Positions 1-5,615 are shown, counted from the stretch's first letter. The stretch is 6,080 nt of DNA from Actinomycetota bacterium (GCA_026392535.1 JAPLBX010000032.1:1-6080); one strand, 5' to 3'. A program made the numbers and translations. Notes: a model not told the origin generated them from the sequence alone.

Positions 1-214
1 TCGCAACTTCTTTGGCATCAATTAGTTTGGCTGGATTTAAATGAATGGTTCCTGATTTGTATGGAACAATCCCAGCTAACGATTTCATTAATGTGGTCTT
101 CCCTGCACCATTTAGGCCTAACAGAGCAGTTACGCCGTCTTGTAGCGTGAAGCCCACATCCGCCAATACCGCCTTTTTGCCATAGTTAACCGATAAAGAC
201 TCAACTTTTAACAT
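1..214 (-). CDS. ABC transporter ATP-binding protein, 3' part missing at window edge
   Basis: N-terminal 71 residues of an ABC ATPase, which hydrolyses ATP at the cytoplasmic face to drive a membrane permease. Reading leftward from ATG at 214-212, the protein starts MLKVESLSVNYGKKAVL, and a Walker A motif GLNGAGKTT follows at about residues 33-41. The Q-loop, signature LSGGQ and Walker B lie beyond the left edge. The style of the opening (Gly-Val-Thr-Ala-Leu-Leu-Gly before the P-loop) resembles ATPases of ABC-2 type exporters, so the permease is probably encoded further left; this is inference. The start codon follows the TAA of the upstream secreted-protein gene directly (TAAATG, no gap), and no strong Shine-Dalgarno sequence precedes it, so translation is probably coupled to that gene. 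The substrate cannot be told from this fragment. Confidence 0.93.
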   Translation of the reverse strand, partial: MLKVESLSVNYGKKAVLADVGFTLQDGVTALLGLNGAGKTTLMKSLAGIVPYKSGTIHLNPAKLIDAKEVA

Positions 215-793
215 TTAGTTCCAGTCAATGCCAAGAATTCTGGCTCCTGCTGTGCATTCATCCGATAAGAACCACGGCTCATCTTCGCAAACACGCAAGG
301 AAATTTTCTGAGAACTCATTGACGGCTCAGTGAAATATTGGAATTTATAAAGTTGCCAAGGTCCTGATCCAGTTCCAGATACAGAATCCGTAATTACACT
401 CATTTCTCCGTCAAAATGCCATCCTGTGCTGCACGCAGTATTAAGAGAAATTGAGTTCGTTCCGCCACCTATGCCAGTTAAATAGCAATTGACGCTGTTA
501 TCCCATTTCTCAGCTTTTACATAAATCTGCTGGCCATTTTCAAGAAGGTTGTCTCGAACTTTACCTTTAACTTGCAATCGATCTCCGGTTGTGTCATTTG
601 CGTAACGTCCATAAATGTTCACAGATTGATAATCAGTCGAATTGTAAAGTTCTCCAAGTTGAACCCCTGAGCGACTTAGCACCAGTCCCACATAAGTATC
701 CCGCAAATCTTGAACTGCAAAAGCAGCTGGTGCACTGATAATGACTGTCAACACAGCAATCGGATAAACCAACAATTTCCTAATTTTATTCAT
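215..793 (-). CDS. Secreted protein of unknown function with four cysteines
   Basis: A 192-residue protein that I do not recognise. It begins with a clear Sec signal peptide: basic MNKIRK, a hydrophobic core (about 7-20), then APAAFA with a likely signal peptidase I cut after Ala26. The mature part of about 166 residues has no further membrane segment. It looks beta-rich, with many Gly, Ser, Thr and Tyr. Its four cysteines (Cys103, 121, 169, 180) could form two disulfides. There is no lipobox and no sortase motif, so it is probably released or bound outside the membrane through a partner. The ATG at 793-791 has a Shine-Dalgarno sequence AAGGGGG five bases upstream. The gene heads a transcription unit with the ABC ATPase, which starts on the base after its stop codon. 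It may therefore be an accessory or cargo protein of that transporter, but this rests on gene order only. Confidence 0.85.
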   Translation of the reverse strand: MNKIRKLLVYPIAVLTVIISAPAAFAVQDLRDTYVGLVLSRSGVQLGELYNSTDYQSVNIYGRYANDTTGDRLQVKGKVRDNLLENGQQIYVKAEKWDNSVNCYLTGIGGGTNSISLNTACSTGWHFDGEMSVITDSVSGTGSGPWQLYKFQYFTEPSMSSQKISLRVCEDEPWFLSDECTAGARILGIDWN

Positions 794-795
794 AT

Positions 796-822
796 ATACC
801 CCCTTGATATTTTCAAGGGTAT
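796..822. repeat. Inverted repeat, possible operator
   Basis: Perfect 7-bp arms CCCTTGA (801-807) and TCAAGGG (813-819) are separated by five A/T bases. The symmetry extends to ATACCC (796-801) against GGGTAT (817-822) if two extra C bases in the left arm are allowed for. The right arm covers the -10 element (816-821) of the minus-strand promoter, the centre covers its expected transcription start, and the left arm covers the Shine-Dalgarno sequence. With the start site predicted here, the 5' arm would not be in the mRNA, which favours a DNA-binding repressor site over an RNA hairpin. No regulator gene for it is visible nearby. Confidence 0.5.
799..805 (-). promoter_or_regulatory. Shine-Dalgarno sequence of the secreted-protein gene
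   Basis: AAGGGGG on the minus strand, five bases before the ATG at 793. The site overlaps one arm of the inverted repeat at 796-822, so the same bases serve ribosome binding and dyad symmetry. Confidence 0.65.
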
Positions 823-844
823 TGTCTCATCAGCCTGTTGTCAA
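816..844 (-). promoter_or_regulatory. Promoter of the secreted protein-ABC operon
   Basis: On the minus strand a consensus -35 TTGACA (844-839) is followed by a 17-bp spacer and TACCCT (821-816), which fits the actinobacterial TAnnnT -10 pattern. Transcription would start at about 808-810 and give a 5' leader of about 15-17 bases containing the Shine-Dalgarno sequence. The -10 lies inside an inverted repeat, which suggests repression. Confidence 0.55.
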
Positions 845-856
845 GCATCTTTCGGT

Positions 857-862
857 TAATCT
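857..862 (+). promoter_or_regulatory. Possible -10 element for leaderless transcription of the nuclease gene
   Basis: TAATCT matches TAnnnT and ends seven bases before the ATG at 870, the spacing at which transcription would begin on the start codon itself. No Shine-Dalgarno sequence precedes this ATG, in keeping with a leaderless mRNA, which is common in actinobacteria. The only -35-like word, TTGTCA at 838-843, is 13 bp away. That is short and overlaps the opposing -35, so the call is tentative. Confidence 0.35.
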
Positions 863-869
863 CCCGCAC

Positions 870-1529
870 ATGGCAAAGCGAACAAAAATCAGTCCAAGCG
901 ACCTCACGTTTACACTCTCAAACTGTCCAAGATGTCTCTGGCTTAAATACACAGAGAACCTCACGGCACCGATGACCATGCCACTAGTTGGCGACCTTGC
1001 AGACTTGCAAGAAAAATATTACGTCGGAAAACCAGCATCGGTTATTTCACCAGATCTTCCAGAAGGAACTATTGCCCGTCATGGCGGTTGGGTTTCGTCT
1101 AAGAAGCTGATGCATGAAGGTGAAGAAACCGAATACATCATTAGCGGTAAGTATGACCTTGTAATTGAATTCACAGACGGAACTATCGGAATCATAGACT
1201 GCAAATTCAGTGCAAAGGACTCAAATAAGTCTGAGTTCTACCGTCCGCAGCTTGAAGCATACGCACACGCAATGGAAAATCCTGCTGAAGGCGATGGCGA
1301 AAAAGTCAGCGTGCTTGGTTTGATGGTTTGGTCGTTACCAACATCGTTAACCGGAACTGAGCCTGGTGTGAACGTCAACACATCTTGGCAACCAGTTGAC
1401 CGCGATCCAGCAAAGTTTGAAACCACTTTGAAGAAACTCTTTGGTGTAATCAATGGGCCAAGGCCAGCAACCGTAGACAACTGCAACAACTGCACATACG
1501 TAAAACGTCGGCATCAATTACAGCTCTAG
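870..1529 (+). CDS. PD-(D/E)XK nuclease family protein, Cas4/RecB-like
   Basis: A 219-residue protein with the core of a PD-(D/E)XK nuclease, a metal-dependent DNA-cleaving fold. In order: an N-terminal LSNCPRCLWLKY segment (Cys19, Cys22), then SGKYD with the first metal-binding Asp96, then the strand IGIIDCKF giving Asp110 and Lys112 of the (D/E)XK signature, then YRPQLEAYA giving the Gln127/Tyr131 motif of the RecB/Cas4 branch, and a C-terminal CNNC (Cys205, Cys208) just before the end. Cysteines flanking the nuclease core recall the iron-sulfur site of Cas4 and AddB, but those have one Cys before and three after, not two and two. The ATG at 870 is preferred: an in-frame TTG at 804 would add 22 residues of no domain character, has no ribosome site, and lies within the opposing gene's promoter. 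No helicase, cas1 or cas2 is adjacent, so a general DNA repair or processing role is as likely as any other. Confidence 0.8.
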   Translation: MAKRTKISPSDLTFTLSNCPRCLWLKYTENLTAPMTMPLVGDLADLQEKYYVGKPASVISPDLPEGTIARHGGWVSSKKLMHEGEETEYIISGKYDLVIEFTDGTIGIIDCKFSAKDSNKSEFYRPQLEAYAHAMENPAEGDGEKVSVLGLMVWSLPTSLTGTEPGVNVNTSWQPVDRDPAKFETTLKKLFGVINGPRPATVDNCNNCTYVKRRHQLQL

Positions 1530-1569
1530 TTCGGCCCTTATAAGAGCTAGCAGAGTCTCATATTTGTCC

Positions 1570-1575
1570 AGGAGG
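1570..1575 (+). promoter_or_regulatory. Shine-Dalgarno sequence deciding the CPBP protease start
   Basis: A full AGGAGG lies nine bases before ATG 1585. It lies downstream of the in-frame TTG at 1564, so the longer reading (seven extra residues) is unlikely and the ATG is the start. Confidence 0.85.
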
Positions 1576-1584
1576 AATAGCAAG

Positions 1585-2427
1585 ATGAATGATTACTTAA
1601 AACCCACTCGCGGGCGAAGTGAAAATGCAGCAATGTGGTTTGTGGGATATGCCATCATGTTTTTTGCTTGGACAATTGGAGCAGGAATATTCACTTTAGT
1701 GCCAAGTATTGCTTGGGGCGACCAACTTGAGCCGTGGCAATCCTTTTTTGCATCTTTCTTTCAGTTTGTTCCGATTTTGGGGTCAGTAATCGGAGCGACT
1801 TACTTACTTGGGCGCAAACCATTAACCCTAATTACAAGTCGCATTGCCTTCTCAACCAAGAATTTGTTCTTTGGGATACTGAGCTGGAGTTCCATCCTGC
1901 TAGTGGGATCGCTAATTAGTTGGGCTGCGGATCCTGCTTCACTTAAATTCACTTTTAATCTCGGCACCTTCATGCCAGCCCTATTAGTGCTAATCCTTTT
2001 GTTACCAATTCAAGTTTGCGCTGAGGAACTTTTCTTCCGCGGATTTATTCCTCAGAGTTTGAGTCGTGGCAATATGCCAGCTGGAATTGTTGTGTTGATT
2101 TCAACTTTGCTGTTTGCAGCACCGCATTTATTGAATCCTGAAGCACAAGCCGAGCCAGTGTGGTCCTTGATTGCTTATAGTTCAATGGGTTTTGGTTGGC
2201 TAATGGCCGCAAAATGGCTAGGTGGACTTGAAGTGGCAATTGGTGCTCATCTTGCCAATAATTTTTTCGGGCTGGCAATAGTTGGATATGAGAATTCGGT
2301 GGTTGCGCCATCATCAATATGGGTTGGGCCAGAAGCGAAAATGCAATTTAGTGCAATCGCACTTTGGGTCACTGTTGGAATTTGGCTATGGATAATTAAA
2401 AAGTTGAAAGTCTCAAAAACAAACTAG
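1585..2427 (+). CDS. CPBP family intramembrane glutamic endopeptidase (CAAX/ABI-type)
   Basis: A 280-residue multi-pass membrane protein with all motifs of the CPBP (Rce1/ABI, PF02517) family. Motif 1 is EELFFRG, with Glu147, Glu148 and Arg152. Motif 2 is FAAPH, with Phe177 and His181. Motif 3 is HLANN, with His222 and Asn226. In Rce1 the corresponding residues form the active site that cleaves a substrate within or next to the membrane. About seven or eight hydrophobic segments are visible, including residues 17-40, 54-75, 94-112, 129-145, 166-180, 195-212 and 253-275. Bacterial members are mostly uncharacterised; known roles include bacteriocin self-immunity, protein maturation and regulated proteolysis. 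Here the substrate is unknown. The gene starts 55 bp after the nuclease gene on the same strand and may be cotranscribed, since I see no convincing promoter or terminator in the gap. Its TAG stop overlaps the stop of the opposing gene. Confidence 0.92.
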   Translation: MNDYLKPTRGRSENAAMWFVGYAIMFFAWTIGAGIFTLVPSIAWGDQLEPWQSFFASFFQFVPILGSVIGATYLLGRKPLTLITSRIAFSTKNLFFGILSWSSILLVGSLISWAADPASLKFTFNLGTFMPALLVLILLLPIQVCAEELFFRGFIPQSLSRGNMPAGIVVLISTLLFAAPHLLNPEAQAEPVWSLIAYSSMGFGWLMAAKWLGGLEVAIGAHLANNFFGLAIVGYENSVVAPSSIWVGPEAKMQFSAIALWVTVGIWLWIIKKLKVSKTN

Positions 2428-2897
2428 TCGTCATCATTTTCAAAGTGTTGATCTTCATCTTCGCTGTCATCATCTTCTTCGTCTTCTTCTTTTTCAGCCT
2501 TTTTGGTTTTAGTTGGCTTTGAAGTTTCTTTAGTTGGTTCCGAAGATTCTGATTCGGTTTCTTCTGGTTCGGATTCTTTTGCAGTTCTATTTATTTTTGT
2601 GTTATTTCCAGATCCCGAATTGTTCGACTGCTTTGTAGAAGTTGGTTTTGGTGTAACAACTTGTTCGGTCTTTAAATTCGAATCAGCTGTTTGAGTTACG
2701 TCCAAAGTTGGTTCAACCGGAACACCAGATTCGTCTACTTGAATTTCTCTAGCTGATGGGGCGATTCCGCCAAGGCCGTCGCGGTCGAATCTCACGCTCA
2801 TCGATTGATCTAGGACCTGGAAATTGACCGCAGCAGCTCCGCCGGAGGCAACCAAAATTGTGGCAACAGATAGAACTGTTGTAGCAGCTATACGCAC
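2424..2897 (-). CDS. Secreted or membrane-anchored protein with acidic low-complexity tail
   Basis: A 157-residue protein that I do not recognise as a named family. Residues 1-23 are a hydrophobic export signal ending GGAAA, either a signal peptide cut before Val24 or an uncleaved N-terminal anchor. Residues 24-70 look like the only part that could be conserved (NFQVLDQSMSVRF and following). Residues 71-130 are a Thr/Ser/Pro/Lys/Asn linker. Residues 135-157 are a polyacidic tail in which 17 of 23 residues are Asp or Glu. There is no cysteine, LPxTG or second membrane helix. The start is GTG with GGGAGG five bases upstream. The gene is divergent from a two-component operon, and a direct repeat suited to its response regulator lies on its promoter, so it may be a target. 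The acidic tail could bind cations or basic peptides; that is inference from composition only. Confidence 0.82.
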   Translation of the reverse strand: MRIAATTVLSVATILVASGGAAAVNFQVLDQSMSVRFDRDGLGGIAPSAREIQVDESGVPVEPTLDVTQTADSNLKTEQVVTPKPTSTKQSNNSGSGNNTKINRTAKESEPEETESESSEPTKETSKPTKTKKAEKEEDEEDDDSEDEDQHFENDDD

Positions 2898-2902
2898 TTG
2901 GG

Positions 2903-2908
2903 CCTCCC
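2903..2908 (-). promoter_or_regulatory. Shine-Dalgarno sequence for the GTG start of the acidic protein
   Basis: GGGAGG on the minus strand, five bases before GTG 2897-2895. It supports a non-ATG start; no ATG in this frame gives the intact signal sequence. Confidence 0.8.
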
Positions 2909-2932
2909 TCTATGGCGAACGGTAGTCACTCA

Positions 2933-2961
2933 AAGGTAGGGATAGATGGTGGAATTTCCAA
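2933..2961 (-). promoter_or_regulatory. Probable promoter of the acidic-protein gene
   Basis: On the minus strand TTGGAA (2961-2956) is followed by a 17-bp spacer and TACCTT (2938-2933), a TAnnnT -10. Transcription would begin at about 2925-2927, giving a leader of nearly 30 bases that includes the Shine-Dalgarno sequence. The weak -35 lies within one copy of the TCCAAG direct repeat, as is usual for promoters activated by OmpR-family regulators. Confidence 0.45.
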
Positions 2962-2973
2962 GATACGTCCAAG
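2957..2973. promoter_or_regulatory. Direct repeat, candidate binding site for the adjacent response regulator
   Basis: TCCAAG occurs at 2957-2962 and exactly again at 2968-2973, an 11-bp period (CTTGGA twice on the minus strand). OmpR/PhoB-family regulators bind head-to-tail to repeats spaced 10-11 bp apart, and such a regulator is encoded from 3046. The position over the -35 of the minus-strand promoter suits activation of the acidic-protein gene; autoregulation of the operon is also possible. Assigning the site to this regulator is inference. Confidence 0.45.
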
Positions 2974-3019
2974 TTCGAGAAGTATTTACGGCTTTAGGGT
3001 CTTTGGGTCTAGTTTCAAA

Positions 3020-3031
3020 TTAGGATAAATT
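3020..3031 (+). promoter_or_regulatory. AT-rich block, possible -10 region of the two-component operon
   Basis: TTAGGATAAATT contains overlapping -10-like words (TAGGAT at 3021-3026, ATAAAT at 3025-3030). TTTGGG at 3002-3007 lies 17 bp before ATAAAT but is a poor -35. The response regulator ATG at 3046 has no recognisable Shine-Dalgarno sequence, so a very short leader or leaderless start is likely. The exact promoter is not resolved. Confidence 0.3.
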
Positions 3032-3045
3032 GGCAAGATACCCCT

Positions 3046-3723
3046 ATGAAGGTCCTAATTATTGAAGATGATCCAGCACTGTCGCAGGGAGTAAGCGAAG
3101 GCTTGCGTTCTGCGGGTTATGAAGTTCTTGCAGTTGGTACCGGCCAAGAAGGGCTCGACTTTGCCGTTGGCCCAAATCCGCCAGACATGATTTTGCTAGA
3201 CCTCGGACTTCCAGATATGGATGGTTACGACATCTGCCGCGAAATTCGTGCAGTTAGCCAGGTGCCGATCATTGTTATCTCCGCGCGCGATGATGAGATT
3301 GATCGCGTTGTTGGTCTTGAGCTTGGTGCAGATGATTATGTGCCGAAACCATTTGGAGTTCGCGAGTTAGTGGCTCGAATTAGAGCAGTAAGTCGTCGCA
3401 TCGGTGGTGAAGGTGCGAGCGAGAAAACAGATCTTCAAACTCTTGGAGACTTAGCAATCGACCGTAAAGCACAAAAAGTATTTGTCAAAGGTGAAGAGAT
3501 ACATCTAACCGCAACCGAATATGAACTTCTTTCAGTATTAGCCGAAGACCCGGGAACAGTACTTCGCCGAACAGAATTGCTTGAACGGATTTGGGATACA
3601 GCGCTTTATGTAACCCCAAAGACTGTTGATGCCCATATTGCAGCGATTCGCAAGAAACTCGCTCACCCTGAATGGATTGAATCCAAGCGTGGTGTTGGTT
3701 TCAGGCTCGATATCCCCCGATAA
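3046..3723 (+). CDS. OmpR/PhoB-family two-component response regulator
   Basis: A 225-residue DNA-binding response regulator, the usual family length. The receiver domain spans about residues 1-118 with the full active site: acidic pair Asp8/Asp9, phosphoacceptor Asp52 in LLDLGLPDMDG, Ser79 at the Thr/Ser switch, and Lys101 in the cis-proline KP motif. The aromatic switch position is probably Tyr98. A short linker (about 119-130) leads to a winged-helix trans_reg_C domain (about 131-223): the transactivation loop LTATEYELLSVL, the recognition helix around TPKTVDAHIAAIRKKL, and the hairpin wing RGVGFRL. It would be phosphorylated by the kinase encoded 8 bp downstream and bind tandem repeats in DNA. 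The start is MKVLIIEDD, typical for the family, so ATG 3046 is firm despite the missing ribosome site. Sequence alone does not tell which named subgroup (PhoP, CutR and others) it belongs to. Confidence 0.96.
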   Translation: MKVLIIEDDPALSQGVSEGLRSAGYEVLAVGTGQEGLDFAVGPNPPDMILLDLGLPDMDGYDICREIRAVSQVPIIVISARDDEIDRVVGLELGADDYVPKPFGVRELVARIRAVSRRIGGEGASEKTDLQTLGDLAIDRKAQKVFVKGEEIHLTATEYELLSVLAEDPGTVLRRTELLERIWDTALYVTPKTVDAHIAAIRKKLAHPEWIESKRGVGFRLDIPR

Positions 3724-3731
3724 TCCTTCCT

Positions 3732-5126
3732 ATGCGTTTAAGGCTAGTAGCTGCGTTTCTGACCATCATTGTATTGATGTTGTTAGTTCAAGACGTTCCA
3801 CTTGTGCGATACCTTGACCAAGTTGAACATTCTCAGATTTATACTTCTTTAGAACGTGATGCTTGGCGGTTGGCCGATTCAGTAGATAGTGAAATTTCAA
3901 ACAACCAAACTGAAGAGTTGCAAACTATTGCAACTGACTATGCCGATCAATCTGGTGCTCGAGTTGTCATTACCGATGAACTCGGAATCGTCTTAGTCAG
4001 TTCTGATGGTGACGATGTTGGGACCAATTATTTAAATAGACCAGAGATAGCAGATGCACTTCGGGGTAATGAAGTGTCTGGCGAACGTGAATCACAATCA
4101 CTTGGGCAGAGCCTGCTATATGTTGCTGTGCCGGTGGAGTTAGAAAACGTAACGATTGGCGCATTGCGCATTACTTACCCAGGTTCAGTGATCGATGGAA
4201 TTATTGCAAATCGAATCCGCGGAATCGTGATAGTTGCTACATTGACATTGCTCATTACTTTGGCGGTAACTTTAATTGTGGCGAACGCAATTACTCGCCG
4301 TTTGCGCAAACTCCAAAGCGCTACCTCCGAAATCTCAGCTGGCAATTTAAAGGTTCGACTTTCAGATAAAAAAGTTCTCGGTGGCGCACCGGAGCTTCGC
4401 CAACTTGAAGGTGCATTCGACACTATGGTTGAACGATTATCGGGCGTACTGGATTCGCAAAAATCTTTTGCTTCGGATGCATCCCACCAATTGAGAACTC
4501 CACTTACCGCATTGCGGCTCACACTGGAAAATGCTGCAGATGTAGTTGATGATCCAAATAGAGTTGGTGTAGCACTTGAAAATGCATCTACTCAAGTTAT
4601 TCGATTGCAAATGCTCATTGATGGATTGCTTGCTTTGGCTCGGCTAGAAGGATCAACGCCAGCATTAAAACCTACCGACATCAGACAATTAATTGATCAG
4701 CGAATTCAGATGTGGCAACCACTAGCTGACGAAAAAAACATAAAAATTGTTGCTGATATCAGGGCCGGACTTTGGGTATTAGCAACCGATAGCTCAATTG
4801 ACCAAATAGTTGATGCTTACCTAGACAATGCACTCGATTTTGCGCCAAAAGGTAGCACACTGAATTTGCGAGCTTTCGCCACCGGAAATCACGTTCAAAT
4901 CCACGTCATCGATGAAGGTCCGGGAATGACGTTGGAACAAATCGATCGTGCATTCGATCGATTCTGGCGCGGCCGTGCAGATGGCACTGGAACTGGCTTA
5001 GGTCTTGCAATAGTTGCACGATTAGCTGAGGTTATTGGTGCAACTGTTGGGCTAGAACAAGTAAACCCTGATGGATCTGGATTAGATGCATACGTGATCG
5101 CACCAAGAATTGCTGAACCGAAATAG
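3732..5126 (+). CDS. Two-component sensor histidine kinase (Cache-like sensor, HAMP, HisKA, HATPase)
   Basis: A 464-residue membrane kinase, the cognate partner of the response regulator 8 bp upstream. A first membrane helix (about 5-20) is followed by an extracytoplasmic domain (about 28-158). Its ARVVITDELGIVLVSS strand pair and RPEIADALRG and LLYVAVPV segments resemble a single Cache/PAS-like sensor of PhoR/VicK-style kinases. A second helix (about 162-186) leads to HAMP (about 187-240). In the HisKA domain (about 242-306), SHQLRTPL carries phospho-acceptor His252. The ATP-binding domain (about 315-460) has an N box with Asn366 (DNALDFAP), a G1 box DEGPGM (394-399), an F box FDRFWR (408-413) and a G2 box GTGTGLGLAI (418-427). 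The first Asn of the usual N-L-L-x-N-A box is Ala362 here. The ATG has no Shine-Dalgarno sequence, so it probably relies on translation of the preceding gene. The ligand is unknown. The TAG stop directly abuts the opposing DUF3180 stop. Confidence 0.96.
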   Translation: MRLRLVAAFLTIIVLMLLVQDVPLVRYLDQVEHSQIYTSLERDAWRLADSVDSEISNNQTEELQTIATDYADQSGARVVITDELGIVLVSSDGDDVGTNYLNRPEIADALRGNEVSGERESQSLGQSLLYVAVPVELENVTIGALRITYPGSVIDGIIANRIRGIVIVATLTLLITLAVTLIVANAITRRLRKLQSATSEISAGNLKVRLSDKKVLGGAPELRQLEGAFDTMVERLSGVLDSQKSFASDASHQLRTPLTALRLTLENAADVVDDPNRVGVALENASTQVIRLQMLIDGLLALARLEGSTPALKPTDIRQLIDQRIQMWQPLADEKNIKIVADIRAGLWVLATDSSIDQIVDAYLDNALDFAPKGSTLNLRAFATGNHVQIHVIDEGPGMTLEQIDRAFDRFWRGRADGTGTGLGLAIVARLAEVIGATVGLEQVNPDGSGLDAYVIAPRIAEPK

Positions 5127-5615
5127 TTATTTGGTTGTGTTAGTTGGTTTTGGTGGCGAACACTTTCGCTCAATCCAAAGAGATATCAAAATCATAAAGA
5201 GCCCGAGTACTGAACTTATGAAGCTCAGTTTTGCATGGTTTTCGTAAGCAATAACTTGTAACTTCGCAAGCGAGTTCAATGCAAGTCCCAAATAGCCGCC
5301 AAGTATTAGTGCCCCAACTCTTGAACCAGCCAAAGCGAAAGCCACAGTTCTGGTTGCAACTAGTGGTGGCAGAGGATTATTCGATATCTGAACCGACACC
5401 GAAGAGTCGGACTTAATCAGCTTTGGTAGTCGATTTGAAATAGTTAAAGCCCAAAACAACATCGCCAGAACCAAAATACCCAAGGCGATTGGACTACCAA
5501 TATTGATTGGAAGTAAGACATCCGAAGTAGTCAACAATAACTTGGCAATCGTAAAAACAACTATAAAACTACCCGGCGCAAGTCTTAATAAAGTGGTGAC
5601 GGAAGTTCTTTGCAT
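5127..5615 (-). CDS. DUF3180 family membrane protein
   Basis: A 162-residue protein matching the actinobacterial DUF3180 family in length, position and motif: the N-terminal MQRTS, and the third-helix region LPPLVATRTVAFALAGSRVGALILGGYLG, close to the family's PL-x-AART pattern. Four membrane segments are visible at about residues 13-30, 41-60, 88-113 and 130-149, ending in a short basic, Pro/Thr-rich tail. The function of the family is unknown. It commonly follows folK in actinobacteria, as here. The start is ATG 5615, with GGGAGG seven bases upstream. An in-frame GTG at 5630 would add five residues, but it would place that ribosome site inside the gene. The gene begins two bases after the folK stop, so the two are surely cotranscribed and probably coupled. 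The link to folate synthesis is positional only. Confidence 0.88.
   Translation of the reverse strand: MQRTSVTTLLRLAPGSFIVVFTIAKLLLTTSDVLLPINIGSPIALGILVLAMLFWALTISNRLPKLIKSDSSVSVQISNNPLPPLVATRTVAFALAGSRVGALILGGYLGLALNSLAKLQVIAYENHAKLSFISSVLGLFMILISLWIERKCSPPKPTNTTK

Noticed and set aside
804..869. A 22-residue N-terminal extension of the nuclease from TTG 804
   Set aside because: It has no ribosome site, lies over the opposing promoter and dyad, and the peptide has no domain character; ATG 870 gives a natural start.
870..1529. Part of a CRISPR-Cas locus because of the Cas4-like protein
   Set aside because: No repeat-spacer array and no cas1, cas2 or effector gene in the window; Cas4-like nucleases also occur outside CRISPR systems.
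1522..1548. Inverted repeat AGCTCT/AGAGCT at the end of the nuclease gene as a terminator
   Set aside because: The stem is only 6 bp with a 15-base loop, is not GC-rich, overlaps the stop codon and has no following T-run.
2427..2700. Plus-strand reading frame opposite the acidic protein (2503-2694)
   Set aside because: It is the complement of the GAA/GAT-rich low-complexity region; the minus-strand gene has signal sequence, ribosome site and promoter, while this frame has none.
2997..3010. GGGTCT direct repeat (8-bp period) upstream of the response regulator as its binding site
   Set aside because: The 8-bp period does not fit the 10-11 bp spacing of OmpR-family sites; the TCCAAG repeat fits better.
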